Shown here in pieces: positions 24,130 through 33,954 of a stretch of DNA of 64,000 nucleotides (within the stretch, counting starts at the first letter, position 1; the number at the start of each line of letters is the position of its first letter). The stretch is from Devosia naphthalenivorans. Its GTDB lineage: Bacteria; Pseudomonadota; Alphaproteobacteria; Rhizobiales; Devosiaceae. The notes beneath the pieces were generated by a model, which saw only the letters and a list, made by a program, of their open reading frames with translations, did not search any database and had not been told where the DNA came from. Location of the stretch: assembly GCF_003056355.1 (NCBI RefSeq), contig NZ_PYVW01000006.1, forward strand, positions 1 to 64,000, in the 5' to 3' direction. The position numbers and the translations under genes were made by a program.

Positions 24130-27039
24130 TCACATCACCCGCGTCACATCCAGCAACCCTGGCCGCTTGTCGTTCGCTGACGTGATCGCCGTTTCTCCCC
24201 CAAGCACCACCACATGCCCATGCCGCGCAATGGCATCCACCGCCTCGGCGAGCCGCTTGAAGTCCGCCTGCGTCGTTCCCAAGATCTCGTCCCGCCGCTG
24301 CTGGCGAATTGCGTCGGTCGTACCCGTTAGATACCGCCACATGGACGAATACCCCTTGGCATCCGGGAACTCATAACCATCCACGTCCCCGATCACCCCG
24401 ATGATGGAGCGCGTCAGATCGTTATCGCCGATGGGCGCATGCAGCGCCTTGCTGGCCCCGTCATAGGCGTCGATAGTCTTGAGCAGATTGGGGTCGCGAT
24501 ACGACAGGAACGAGAAATTCCCGCTCGTCAGGTCGAACCGCGACGAGCCGCCATAGGCCCCACCCTGCACGCGCACCTTGTCCCAGAGATAGGTCGTGTT
24601 GAGGAACTTGATGGCCACATTTGCCGCCCCGGTCAGCTCAAACCCGAGCTGGCGCAGATTGGCGCCCTTGCCCACATAGTTGACCTGCGCCGGGATGATC
24701 AGCCCTTCCGAACGCGGCCGGTAATCAATGCTCCAGTCCGCAGCCGGGAAATCGCCATTGGGCAAATGCCCGAGGAATTTCTCGATCTCCGGCCGAGCCC
24801 GCTCCCACAGCGAACCATCCACGGTGACATTGATCACCATCCGCCCGCGGTTGAAAAGCGTATCGCGAATGCGCACCAGCGCCGCCTCGACCCCAGCCCA
24901 ATCGCTATCCACCCGCTCCACCAAGCCGCGTAGAAACTGCAGATAGCTGACTCCGCCCAACTGCTCGGCGATCCAGCTGGCTTCCGTCAGGCCTGATTTC
25001 AGCCGCGTGTCGACAATGGAATTGCCCGCCGGGACCATGCGCGCCTCGAACCCGGCCTTTTCTTCCAGCGCCATCTGGCGGAAGCGCGCCTTGTTATCGA
25101 GCCGCGCATCGAGCAGCACATCGCCCATGATATCGAGCATTTCGCCGAACTTGTCCGGCACGGCCTTGCCCGAGAGGAAGAACCACGCAGCGCTCCCATC
25201 GCTCCCCTGCCGCGCCGAAAGCCCGCGGTGCTGCGCAATGCCACCCGTCGAGCGGCCGATCCGCTGCGTCAACGAAACGAAGTCTTCCTTGCTGGTCCCG
25301 GTCTGCAGCAGCGCCCGCCCGAACAGCGGCAGGTACGGCAGCAGGTCCTTGTCGAGCACATGCAGGTCGAACCCGAAATCAAGGTACAAAATCCCCAGCG
25401 TCGGCAGGTCATGGTAGAACAGCCGCACATCGCCCAGCGTGCCCAGGTCCATCGGCACCTTGCGGATTTCCCGCGGCAGATCGGCAAGTGTCAGCGTTGG
25501 AATCTTGGCGAGGTCCGCCGGATCGTCGACGGTTTCCTGCAGCGCCTTGAGCTTTTCGGTGTCCGCTACGGTCTGCCGCAACGCCCCCTCGTCCAGCCCC
25601 TTGCGCACCCCCGCCAATATTTCTGCCTCGCGGGCGGCCTCGCGCGCGCCCTGCTCGGGGTCGGCGCTCAGCACCACGCTGGTGCGGTGCGTGTTATCCA
25701 AAAGCAGCCGGCGGATTTCGCTCTCGAAATGCTTGGCGGCCGCCTTCTCCTTGAGTGCCGTCAGCGAGCCCTCGAAGGCCAGCGGCGCGATCGGATCGCC
25801 CCCATGCAGCCAGGTTCCCAAGGCATTGAACATATAGCTCATGCCCCGCGGGAAAGACCCGGTATTGTTCTCGCGCAGCGAAAATTCGAAGGTGTTCGCT
25901 GCCGCTTCCAACTGCTCGGGCGCAAAGCCGGTCTTGGCGATCTCTTCAAGTGTCGAGAGGATCAACGCCTCGACCTTTTCGGCATCGGCTGCATCGATCC
26001 CCTTCATGCCAAAGCTGGCCATCGGTTGACGCAGGCCTGAGCCAATCCCGCCGCCGGTCATGCCTTCGCCCAACCCGGACTCGGTCAAAGCCTTTCGCAG
26101 CGGCGCCGCCGGATTGCCTACCAGCAGATAGCTCAGCATGCCATGGCTCAGCGCTTCGGTTCGGTCAGCCGGCGGATCGAGCATCCAGTTGAGCTGCACC
26201 ATGCCGTGGCGCGGCTTGCCCTTTTCCTTGGTACCGGCATAGGTCGCAACGATTTTGCGCGGCGCATTGAAGCGCGGCTGCAACTCCACTTCGGCGTCCA
26301 CGGGCGCCGCCTCGAACTGCGAGAAATAGGCATCGAGGATCGCCAGCCGTTCGCCCGCTTCATCATCGCCCGAAAAGAACGCCCGCGTATTGGAGGGATG
26401 ATAGAACTTCTCGTGGAAGCGCTTGAATTGGCTGTAGGTCAGGTCCGGAATGGCCTTGGGATCGCCGCCGGACGACTTGCCATAGGTCACATCGGGGTAG
26501 AGCGAACGCTGCGACAGGTCGCGCATCACCGCGTCGGGCGATGAAAACACGCCCTTCATCTCGTTGAACACCACGCCCTTATAGACCAGCGCCGCCTCGA
26601 CATCCTCGAGCTCGTAGTGCCAACCCTCTTGCCGGAACGTGTCTTCCGTGATCAGCGGAAAGAACACCGCGTCGAGATACACATCGACGAGATTGTAAAA
26701 ATCCTTGAGGTTCTGCGACGCCACTGGATAGGCTGTCTTGTCCGGAAAGGTCATGGCGTTGAGGAACGTGTTGAGCGATCCTTTGATCAGCTCCACGAAG
26801 GGCTTCTTGACCGGATATTTGCGGCTGCCGCAGAGCACCGAATGCTCAAGGATATGTGCCACGCCCGTCGAGTCATCCGGCGGCGTCTTGAAGGTGATTC
26901 CAAACACCTTGTTCTCATCGTCATTGACGAGGCTGAGCACCTCCGCCCCGGTCTTCTTGTGCCGGAACAGCAGCGCCTGCGAATTGGCCTCCGCAATATG
27001 TTCGTCGCGGAGCAGTTCGAAGGCGTCATGATAAGGCAT
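24130..27039 (-). CDS. M16 (insulinase/presequence-protease) family metalloprotease
   Basis: A 969-residue protein with the inverted zinc site HILEH (H62, E65, H66) followed by SVLCGSRKYPVKKPF and NAMTFPDKTAYPVASQN, the signature of the M16C presequence-protease (PreP/Cym1) type. Four repeated M16 half-domains are suggested by length. There is no signal peptide, so it should be cytoplasmic. In mitochondria PreP degrades targeting peptides; bacterial homologues presumably degrade small peptides. It stands alone between two repeats. Confidence 0.9.
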   Translation of the reverse strand: MPYHDAFELLRDEHIAEANSQALLFRHKKTGAEVLSLVNDDENKVFGITFKTPPDDSTGVAHILEHSVLCGSRKYPVKKPFVELIKGSLNTFLNAMTFPDKTAYPVASQNLKDFYNLVDVYLDAVFFPLITEDTFRQEGWHYELEDVEAALVYKGVVFNEMKGVFSSPDAVMRDLSQRSLYPDVTYGKSSGGDPKAIPDLTYSQFKRFHEKFYHPSNTRAFFSGDDEAGERLAILDAYFSQFEAAPVDAEVELQPRFNAPRKIVATYAGTKEKGKPRHGMVQLNWMLDPPADRTEALSHGMLSYLLVGNPAAPLRKALTESGLGEGMTGGGIGSGLRQPMASFGMKGIDAADAEKVEALILSTLEEIAKTGFAPEQLEAAANTFEFSLRENNTGSFPRGMSYMFNALGTWLHGGDPIAPLAFEGSLTALKEKAAAKHFESEIRRLLLDNTHRTSVVLSADPEQGAREAAREAEILAGVRKGLDEGALRQTVADTEKLKALQETVDDPADLAKIPTLTLADLPREIRKVPMDLGTLGDVRLFYHDLPTLGILYLDFGFDLHVLDKDLLPYLPLFGRALLQTGTSKEDFVSLTQRIGRSTGGIAQHRGLSARQGSDGSAAWFFLSGKAVPDKFGEMLDIMGDVLLDARLDNKARFRQMALEEKAGFEARMVPAGNSIVDTRLKSGLTEASWIAEQLGGVSYLQFLRGLVERVDSDWAGVEAALVRIRDTLFNRGRMVINVTVDGSLWERARPEIEKFLGHLPNGDFPAADWSIDYRPRSEGLIIPAQVNYVGKGANLRQLGFELTGAANVAIKFLNTTYLWDKVRVQGGAYGGSSRFDLTSGNFSFLSYRDPNLLKTIDAYDGASKALHAPIGDNDLTRSIIGVIGDVDGYEFPDAKGYSSMWRYLTGTTDAIRQQRRDEILGTTQADFKRLAEAVDAIARHGHVVVLGGETAITSANDKRPGLLDVTRVM

Positions 27040-27150
27040 GGGATACTCGGAAGGGTTCTTGTGGTTCCTGCCAACGTAGGCACCTCAACCTCGATCCGCT
27101 AGGGGGCAACACGTCAGCGTAGGCCGGTCGACTACGGAGCCATCAGTCAT

Positions 27151-27294
27151 CCACCCTCCCCCTTGCGGGGAGGGAGAGCGAGACAGGACTTAGCACTTGC
27201 TAAGTCCGTGATCGAGCCGGGTGGGGGTGCGAGAGCCCCAATGTCCGGGCTCACCCACCCCCACCCTTGATCCCTCCCCGCAAGGGGGAGGGTG
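27151..27294. repeat. Family C repeat pair
   Basis: CCACCCTCCCCCTTGCGGGG on the left and CCCCGCAAGGGGGAGGGTG on the right enclose an internal part with GGGTGGGGGTGCGAGAGCCC. The whole segment could fold into a long hairpin. It occupies the gap upstream of the M16 gene. Confidence 0.8.
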
Positions 27295-27313
27295 CCGACT
27301 GATAGATCCAGAA

Positions 27314-28288
27314 TTAAACCCCGCCCCGGATCTCAGGCTTCACATCCTTCTCGTACCACTCGCTGAGCTTGCCCATCAGCGCCGGGAATAGGCTCTTCTG
27401 CTCGCTCGCCGCCACATTGTCGGCGAGCTGCTCCGGCTTGCTGACGCCCGCAATCACCGTCGAAACCTGCGGATGATCCAAAATCCAGCGCAGCGCGAAC
27501 TGGCTCATCGGCATGGCTTCTGGCGACAATCCCTTGAGTTCGGCCACCAGTTCCACGCCCCGCTCGAACGGAATGCCGGAGAACGTCTCGCCCACCGAAA
27601 AGGCCTGCCCGTCGCGGTTGAAGTTGCGGTGATCGTTGGCGTCGAAGCGCGTTTCCTTGTCGAACTTCCCGCTCAAAAGCCCACTCGCCAGCGGCAGCCG
27701 CACAATGATGCCAACATCCTTTTCCGCCGCCTTGGGCAGCAATTCCTTGGCCGCATCCTGGCGCAACAGGTTGAAGATGATCTGCAGGGTCGAACAGCCC
27801 GGCTGGTCGAGGCAGATCAGCCCCTCCTCGATGGTCTCGACACTCGCGCCCCAATGCCTGACCAGCCCTTCAGCCCTAAGCTCGTCCATCCAGCCAAAGA
27901 TCGCACCGTCGCGCAAAACCGCCGTCGGCACGCAATGGAGCTGCGCCAGATCAAGGCTAGCGGCGCCCAGCCGCTCGGCCGACCCTGCCAAGCTCTCGCG
28001 AATGCCCTCCTTGGTGTATTTGTCGGGAAACAATTCCCCCGAGCGACCCAGCTTGGTCGCGATCTTCACCCCAGCTGGTTTCTGGTGCGCCCCGATCCGC
28101 CGCTCGCTCTGCCCGCCGCCATAAACATCAGCCGTATCCCAGAACGTCACGCCCGCGGCGTCCGCCGCCGCAAGAATCTCTTCCGCCGTCTGGTCATTCA
28201 CCGGCCCGAACGCCTCGCCCAATTGCCAGCAGCCCAACCCGATTTCGGAGACTTCATACCCGGTCTTGCCCAAGCGACGCGTCTTCAT
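27314..28288 (-). CDS. Aldo/keto reductase
   Basis: 324 residues from ATG 28288 (AGAGGATTACC upstream). The AKR tetrad is visible: D51 and Y56 in WDTADVYGGGQSERRIG, K79 in VKIATKLGRSG and H118 in LDLAQLHCV. The NADPH site lies in the C-terminal third (VIAGVSKPEQLADN). It resembles the YghZ/PdxI-type soluble AKRs. It reduces an aldehyde or ketone or oxidises a sugar-like alcohol; the substrate is unknown. It is 41 bp downstream of a GntR regulator gene on the same strand, so it may be regulated with it. Confidence 0.9.
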   Translation of the reverse strand: MKTRRLGKTGYEVSEIGLGCWQLGEAFGPVNDQTAEEILAAADAAGVTFWDTADVYGGGQSERRIGAHQKPAGVKIATKLGRSGELFPDKYTKEGIRESLAGSAERLGAASLDLAQLHCVPTAVLRDGAIFGWMDELRAEGLVRHWGASVETIEEGLICLDQPGCSTLQIIFNLLRQDAAKELLPKAAEKDVGIIVRLPLASGLLSGKFDKETRFDANDHRNFNRDGQAFSVGETFSGIPFERGVELVAELKGLSPEAMPMSQFALRWILDHPQVSTVIAGVSKPEQLADNVAASEQKSLFPALMGKLSEWYEKDVKPEIRGGV

Positions 28289-28329
28289 TGGTAATCCTCT
28301 TCCAAAACGGTGCAAATTCCACGCATCGC

Positions 28330-29004
28330 TTATTCGAAATAATCGGGGAAGTCGTTGATCGTCTGCGTCAACAATATTTCGGCCCGTCCCAGATGCGCCC
28401 GCATCGCTGCCTCGGCACCCGCCACGTCGCCATTGGCAATTTTTGCCGCGATGATCTTGTGCTCCCCGATCGCCACCTGCGCCGACGAAACGCCCAGTGT
28501 CATAAACCGCACCCGGTCCAGCTGCATCTTATGATCGTCGATCAGCTGCCAAGCATATTCCACCCCGGCCAGCCGCGCGAGCGTGCGGTGAAACAGTTCA
28601 TCGAGCTGGTGAAAGCGCCGGCTATCCGCCGCCGACGACGCCCGCTCCTGGTCGGCAATCAACTCATCCAGGATCGCAGCCGCATCCGCCCCCGGATTGC
28701 CCGCCACCCGCCGCACCACTTCCACCTCGATGGATTCGCGAATGAACCGCGACTGGCGCACCCCTTCGGGTGAAATCTTCTTGACCACCGTCGCGCGCTT
28801 GGGCCGGATCAGCAGCAATCCCTGCTGCGCCAGCCGGATAAACGCCTCGCGCACCGGCTGCCGCGACACCCCATAGCGCGCCGCAATATCGCTTTCCGAG
28901 ATCACGTCACCGGGCTTGAGGGCCATACTGACGATCTCGTCCCGCAACGCCCCCACCACGCGCAGCGACATGGTCTCCTCGGGGATATCGAGCACGCTGG
29001 TCAT
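28330..29004 (-). CDS. GntR-family transcriptional regulator (FCD/FadR subfamily)
   Basis: 224 residues. The N-terminal winged helix (VVGALRDEIVSMALKPGDVI, SESDIAARYGVSRQPVREAF) is standard GntR. The C-terminal region is a helical FCD domain, with R, D and H residues (FHQLDELFHRTLARLAG, DDHKMQLDR and GEHKIIAAKI) placed to bind a metal and a carboxylate-type ligand. The ligand is unknown. It is the likely regulator of the adjacent aldo/keto reductase and perhaps of the divergent oxidoreductase. Confidence 0.9.
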   Translation of the reverse strand: MTSVLDIPEETMSLRVVGALRDEIVSMALKPGDVISESDIAARYGVSRQPVREAFIRLAQQGLLLIRPKRATVVKKISPEGVRQSRFIRESIEVEVVRRVAGNPGADAAAILDELIADQERASSAADSRRFHQLDELFHRTLARLAGVEYAWQLIDDHKMQLDRVRFMTLGVSSAQVAIGEHKIIAAKIANGDVAGAEAAMRAHLGRAEILLTQTINDFPDYFE

Positions 29005-29060
29005 AGGTTTGATTGCATCTCCAATTTCGCCTCGCCCATTGGGCCCTCACACCCACTGCA

Positions 29061-29143
29061 CGTCACCCTCTGGCTTGACCCGAGGACTCTACACTCACTG
29101 AGTTCCTAGAGTACAACCCCCTTGGGTCAAGCCCAAGGGTGAC
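29061..29143. repeat. Family D repeat
   Basis: CGTCACCCTCTGGCTTGACC and CCTTGGGTCAAGCCCAAGGGT sit on either side of ACTCTACACTCACTGAGTTC and CTAGAGT, which pair with each other. The element lies between the divergent GntR and Gfo/Idh genes. Confidence 0.65.
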
Positions 29144-29282
29144 TATTGGCCCGTCATTGGCGCACCCCGCCTGCCTCATCAAAACACACAAAGAAACCAT
29201 ACCCTTCCTCAATCTTGTATGGTAGATGCCTGACAAGCGCCACCCTCTGGCGCACGATTTGTCGACATTGGAGAAATACGGA

Positions 29283-30563
29283 ATGGCCAAGACCTACGCG
29301 CTCGTCGGGACCGGGGGTCGTGCACGAATGTTCTATCAGGCCATCCTTGGCCCCCACCGCGAACATTCTCGGCTTGTCGCCCTCTGCGACACCAACCAGG
29401 TTCGCATGGACTACACCAACAGCGTGATCGAACGTGAATTCTCGGGTCAGCCCGTACCCACCTTCAAGGCTGCCGACTTCGCCGACATGATAAAGCAGCA
29501 CAAGCCCGATATTGTCATCGTCACCTCGATCGACCGCACGCACCATCACTACATCATCGCCGCCCTCGAAGCCGGCTGCGACGTCATCACCGAAAAGCCG
29601 ATGACCACCGACCCCGAGAAGTGCCAGGAGATTCTCGACGCCGTCGAGCGCACCGGGCGCAATGTGCGCGTCACCTTCAATTATCGCTATGCCCCGCACA
29701 ATTCAGCCCTACGCGAACTGATCGCCGAAGGCGCCATCGGCACGCCGACTTCGGTGCATTTCGAATGGCTACTCGATACCCGTCACGGCGCCGATTACTT
29801 CCGCCGCTGGCACCGCGACAAGCGCAATTCGGGTGGCCTGATGGTCCACAAATCCACCCACCATTTCGACCTGGTCAATTTCTGGCTCGGCTCCCAGCCG
29901 GACACCGTCTTTGCCATGGGCGACCTGAAATTCTACGGCCGCGCCAATGCCGAAGAACGCGGCGTGTTCACGCCCTATACCCGCACCACCGGCATCGAAG
30001 CCGCCAAGGATGACAAATTCGCCATCGACCTCACGGCAAACCCGGTCCAGAAGGGCCTCTACTGGGACGCCGAAAAGGAAGACGGTTACCAGCGCGACCA
30101 GAACGTCTTTGGCGACGGCATCTCCATCGAAGACACCATGAACGTCATGGTCCGCTACCGCAACAAGGCGATCATGACCTATTCGCTTTACGCCTACGCC
30201 CCCTGGGAAGGCTTCAACGTCGCCATCAACGGCACGGGCGGGCGCCTTGAGCTGATGGTTCGAGAAACCTCCTATATTAATGCCGGCTCCACCTCGACCG
30301 CCGAGGGCGCCGCCGAAGGCATCAACCTCTACCACTTCCCCCTCCACGGCGAAGCGCGCGTCGTTCCCGTCAAGCAGGGTGAAGGCGGCCATGGCGGCGG
30401 CGACAAGATCATGCTCGAAGAAATCTTCGGCAACGCCACTCCCAAGCCCGGCTACGGCGCCAACCACCGCGATGGCGCCCTCTCCATCCTCACCGGCATC
30501 GCCGCCAACCAGTCGTTCGACACCGGCCTGCCGGTCAATGTGAACACGTTGGTGAAGTTCTAG
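29283..30563 (+). CDS. Gfo/Idh/MocA-family oxidoreductase
   Basis: 426 residues from ATG 29283; GGAG lies 9 bp before it. The N-terminal Rossmann fold reads YALVGTGGRARMFYQ. Family motifs include HHHYIIAALEAGCDVITEKP, where the EKP loop carries the conserved lysine, and NYRYAPHNSALREL. HKSTHHFDLVNFWLG is the D-x3-H type active-site part. It should be an NAD(P)-dependent sugar or cyclitol dehydrogenase. No transporter or pathway genes adjoin, so the substrate remains unknown. Divergent from the GntR/aldo-keto reductase pair. Confidence 0.88.
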   Translation: MAKTYALVGTGGRARMFYQAILGPHREHSRLVALCDTNQVRMDYTNSVIEREFSGQPVPTFKAADFADMIKQHKPDIVIVTSIDRTHHHYIIAALEAGCDVITEKPMTTDPEKCQEILDAVERTGRNVRVTFNYRYAPHNSALRELIAEGAIGTPTSVHFEWLLDTRHGADYFRRWHRDKRNSGGLMVHKSTHHFDLVNFWLGSQPDTVFAMGDLKFYGRANAEERGVFTPYTRTTGIEAAKDDKFAIDLTANPVQKGLYWDAEKEDGYQRDQNVFGDGISIEDTMNVMVRYRNKAIMTYSLYAYAPWEGFNVAINGTGGRLELMVRETSYINAGSTSTAEGAAEGINLYHFPLHGEARVVPVKQGEGGHGGGDKIMLEEIFGNATPKPGYGANHRDGALSILTGIAANQSFDTGLPVNVNTLVKF

Positions 30564-30581
30564 GGGCGCAATCCCTCAGTC

Positions 30582-30793
30582 GACTCCTCCCCCCGCCAGG
30601 GGGAGGATCAAGGTGGGGGTTAAAAGCCCCGATATCCGGGCTCTCGCACCCCCACCCAACCTCCCCCTGGAGGGGGAGGAGCCAAAATCCCAACACCCCG
30701 AACTACCACCCGCCCCACCCTCCCCCTCGCGGGGAGGGTAGCGCCGCTAGGCCGCAAGGCCGTAGCAAAGCTAGGGTGGGGGCGCCCACCCCC
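30582..30793. repeat. Family C repeat cluster
   Basis: Several head-to-head copies lie in tandem: GACTCCTCCCCCCGCCAGGG, then CTCCCCCTGGAGGGGGAGG, and CACCCTCCCCCTCGCGGGGA, with GGTGGGGGC copies between. They fill most of the 347-base gene-free stretch from 30564 to 30910. The rest of that stretch shows only a likely promoter/leader without recognisable boxes. Confidence 0.8.
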
Positions 30794-30910
30794 ACATCCT
30801 GTGCAAGATCAATGAGACCTTCCCCGAATCGGGGACAGTTCGTGTTATCCCTCGCCAAAGTTTTGCGTGTGTGCGTGCCACTGGGACGTGACACCCGTTC
30901 GGGAGACACG

Positions 30911-32422
30911 ATGAAGGTAGCAATCGACATGGGCGTGAGTACGGGCCACGCGCCCGCGACGCTCGATCTCGAGGAGCTGCTGGCCACGCGCCTCCTGGTG
31001 CAGGGCAATTCTGGCTCCGGCAAGTCCCATTTGCTGCGGCGATTGCTCGAACAATCCGCTCCCTGGGTGCAGCAGTGCATCATCGATCCCGAGGGCGATT
31101 TCACCACGCTATCCGAGCGCTTCGGCCATCAGGTGATCGACGCCACGCGCACCGAAGCCGAATTGACGCGCATTGCTGGCCGCGTCCGCCAGCACCGCGT
31201 TTCGGTCGTGCTCAACCTTGAAGGGCTCGACGTCGAGCAGCAGATGCGCGCCGCCGCGGCATTCCTCGGCGGCATGTTCGATGCGGACCGCGATTTCTGG
31301 TATCCCGTTCTGGTTGTCGTCGACGAAGCCCAGCTCTTTGCCCCGTCCGCCGCCGGCGAAGTCAGCGACGAAGCGCGCAAGCTATCCCTCGGCGCTATGA
31401 CCAACCTCATGTGCCGCGGCCGCAAGCGCGGTCTTGCCGGCGTCATCGCCACCCAGCGCCTCGCCAAACTCGCCAAGAACGTTGCCGCCGAAGCCTCCAA
31501 TTTCCTGATGGGCCGCACTTTCCTCGATATCGACATGGCCCGCGCCGCCGATCTGCTGGGCATGGAAAAGCGTCAGGCCGAGCAGTTCCGTGATCTTGCC
31601 CGTGGCCATTTCGTTGCCCTTGGGCCCGCGATTTCCCGCCGCCCGCTGCCGGTCACCATCGGCGCGGTGGAAACCTCCGCCCGCTCCACCAGCCCCAAGC
31701 TCACGCCGCTGCCCGAAGCGCCGGTCGATGCGGCCGAGCTGATCTTTACCGCCTCCCCCGAGGAAGCGACGCGCCCCGTTGTGCGCCGTCCGGCCCCGCC
31801 GCCGCCACCGTCCACCAATGAATTGCTGGCTCAGCTGTCGCGCCCCCGCGCTGACGCTGAACCCGTTCCGCAGACGCTGTTCCCCGAGATCGACGAAGCC
31901 GAGCGCGATTCGCAGATCGACGCGATTCTGGTGGAAATCTTGGGCGATCCCGACGCGAGCTTCCGCACCGTCGCTGTCCTCTACCAGGATTTCCTGGTCC
32001 GCTGCCGCATCCGCCGCGTTCCCGGCGAGCCGCCGGCGCTACCGGTCTTCAAGCGCAAGCTCGCCGTTGCACGTGTCGCGCCCGACGCCGATATCGCCCA
32101 ATCCGACGGGTGGCAGCAGGCTCTCAGCCTCTCTGAAACACTAACCGAAGACGTTCAGGGCGTGTTTCTGGTCCTCGCCCAGGCGGCGCTCACCGGCGCC
32201 CCCTGCCCGTCCGACGCTACTCTAGCACGCCTCTACGGCACCCACTCCGCCAGCCGCGCCCGCCGCCTCCTCACCTGGTTCGAAGAACGGGGCCTCCTTG
32301 TCGTCCGCCTCGACTTCCGCAACAACCGCGTCGTCGCCTTCCCGGACCTCTCCGCCGAAACCGCCCCCGGCGACCCCAACGGGCCGGACGCCATGGTGGA
32401 AGAACGCGGCGCGGCCGAGTAG
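30911..32422 (+). CDS. HerA/FtsK-like ATP-binding protein (DUF87 type)
   Basis: 503 residues from ATG 30911 (GGGAGACACG upstream). Walker A GNSGSGKSH lies at about residues 32-40 and Walker B VLVVVDEAQLFAP near 140. GAMTNLMCRGRKRGLAGVIA and the TQRLAKLAKNVAAEASNFL sensor segment follow, as in HerA-type DNA-translocating ATPases. After a proline-rich linker (RRPAPPPPPSTNE) comes a C-terminal domain that may be a winged helix (ATLARLYGTHSASRARRLLT). No NurA nuclease partner or defence gene is adjacent. The function is unknown. DNA translocation is inferred from the motor domain only. Confidence 0.75.
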   Translation: MKVAIDMGVSTGHAPATLDLEELLATRLLVQGNSGSGKSHLLRRLLEQSAPWVQQCIIDPEGDFTTLSERFGHQVIDATRTEAELTRIAGRVRQHRVSVVLNLEGLDVEQQMRAAAAFLGGMFDADRDFWYPVLVVVDEAQLFAPSAAGEVSDEARKLSLGAMTNLMCRGRKRGLAGVIATQRLAKLAKNVAAEASNFLMGRTFLDIDMARAADLLGMEKRQAEQFRDLARGHFVALGPAISRRPLPVTIGAVETSARSTSPKLTPLPEAPVDAAELIFTASPEEATRPVVRRPAPPPPPSTNELLAQLSRPRADAEPVPQTLFPEIDEAERDSQIDAILVEILGDPDASFRTVAVLYQDFLVRCRIRRVPGEPPALPVFKRKLAVARVAPDADIAQSDGWQQALSLSETLTEDVQGVFLVLAQAALTGAPCPSDATLARLYGTHSASRARRLLTWFEERGLLVVRLDFRNNRVVAFPDLSAETAPGDPNGPDAMVEERGAAE

Positions 32423-32439
32423 ATTACCGCACTGCCTCC

Positions 32440-33945
32440 TCAATCCTCCTCGACAAACACTTCCTTCCGCTTCTGGCGAATACCCGGCAGCACCGCGATA
32501 ATCACCGCCAGCAGCGCCAGGCCCAGCAGCGTCGCTGAAATCGGCCGCTCCAGAAACACCATCGGATCGCCACGCGAAATGATCATTGCGCGCCGCAAAT
32601 GCTCTTCCAGCAGCGGCCCCAGCACGAACCCCAGCAGCAGCGGCGCCGGCTCGCACCCAAAGCGGATCAGCACGTAGCCGACAACCCCGAAAAACCCGAT
32701 CGCATAGACATCGTAGATGTTCTGGTTGATCGAAAAACACCCGATGCAGGCAAACAGCACGATCGCCGGAAACAGCGCCCGATAGGGTATGGACAGCATC
32801 TTCACCCACAGCCCGATCAGCGGCAGGTTCAGCAGCACCAGCAACACATTACCGATCCACATCGAGGCGATGATGCCCCAGAACAGCGCCGGCTGGTCGT
32901 TGATGACGTTCGGCCCAGGCGTAATGCCCTGGAGGATGAACGCCCCCACCATGAGCGCCATCACCGGGTGTGCCGGAATCCCCAGCGTCAGCAGCGGAAT
33001 GAACGAGGTTTGCGCCGCGGCATTATTGGCCGATTCCGGCCCCGCCACGCCCTCGATGGCCCCGCGGCCGAATTCCTCGGGCGTCTTGGAGAGCCGCTTT
33101 TCCGCCGAATAGGACGCGAACGAGGACAGGATATGCCCCCCACCCGGCAATACGCCCAGTAGTGACCCCAGCACCGTCCCGCGCAGGACCGGCGCGATGA
33201 TGCGCTTGAAGTCCGTCATGCTGAGCCACAGCCCCTTGACGGACTTGACCATCACGTCGCGGCTCTTCTCGTCTTCCAGATTGCGCAGGATTTCGGCCAC
33301 GCCGAACACACCCACGGCCACGGACACGAAGTTCAGCCCCGAATAAAGCTCGCGAATCCCGAAGGTGAAGCGCGGCTGGCCGGTATAGATATCCTGCCCC
33401 ACCATGCCCAGCAGCAGCCCCAGCACGATCATGCCCAAGGCCTTGAGAATGGACCCATGCGCCAGTGCGATCGAGACCAGCAGGCCCAGCACGATCAGCG
33501 CAAAATATTCCGGCGCCCCGAAATTGAGCGCCGCTCTTGCTAGCGGTGGCGCAAAAAACGCCAGCAGCAGCGTTGCCACCGTTCCAGCAAAGAACGATCC
33601 CAGGGCCGCCGTGGCCAGTGCCTGCCCGGCGCGACCTTGTTTGGCCATCTGATAGCCATCGATCGCCGTCACCGCCGAGGAGCTTTCCCCCGGCAGATTG
33701 ATCAGGATGGCCGTGGTCGAGCCGCCATATTGCGCGCCGTAGTAGATGCCGGCGAGCATGATCAGCGCGCCGGCCGGCGACAGCGAAAAGGTGATCGGCA
33801 GGAGCATGGCGATGGTCGCCGTGGGTCCGATGCCCGGCAGGCATCCCACCAGCGTGCCCAGCAGTACGCCGATGAAGCAGTAAAGGATATTGATGGGGTC
33901 GAGCGCGACCGAAAAGCCCAGGCCAAGCGAAGCAATGATGTCCAT
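32440..33945 (-). CDS. tctA: Tripartite tricarboxylate transporter, large membrane subunit (TctA)
   Basis: 501 residues with about eleven or twelve hydrophobic segments. The TctA glycine motif VGCLPGIGPTATIAMLLP lies near residue 33, AQYGGSTTAILINLPGESS near 70 and LGVLPGGGHILSSFASY near 260, the second related half. It is the main permease of a secondary transporter for a tricarboxylate or similar acid, working with TctB and the periplasmic TctC. It is last in the tctCBA order, 9 bp downstream of tctB. Confidence 0.93.
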   Translation of the reverse strand: MDIIASLGLGFSVALDPINILYCFIGVLLGTLVGCLPGIGPTATIAMLLPITFSLSPAGALIMLAGIYYGAQYGGSTTAILINLPGESSSAVTAIDGYQMAKQGRAGQALATAALGSFFAGTVATLLLAFFAPPLARAALNFGAPEYFALIVLGLLVSIALAHGSILKALGMIVLGLLLGMVGQDIYTGQPRFTFGIRELYSGLNFVSVAVGVFGVAEILRNLEDEKSRDVMVKSVKGLWLSMTDFKRIIAPVLRGTVLGSLLGVLPGGGHILSSFASYSAEKRLSKTPEEFGRGAIEGVAGPESANNAAAQTSFIPLLTLGIPAHPVMALMVGAFILQGITPGPNVINDQPALFWGIIASMWIGNVLLVLLNLPLIGLWVKMLSIPYRALFPAIVLFACIGCFSINQNIYDVYAIGFFGVVGYVLIRFGCEPAPLLLGFVLGPLLEEHLRRAMIISRGDPMVFLERPISATLLGLALLAVIIAVLPGIRQKRKEVFVEED

Positions 33946-33954
33946 GATGGGCTC

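Noticed and set aside
30582..30793. Possible CRISPR-like array because of repeated units
   Set aside because: Units are palindromic and head-to-head with irregular spacing, and there are no unique spacers of constant length and no cas genes.
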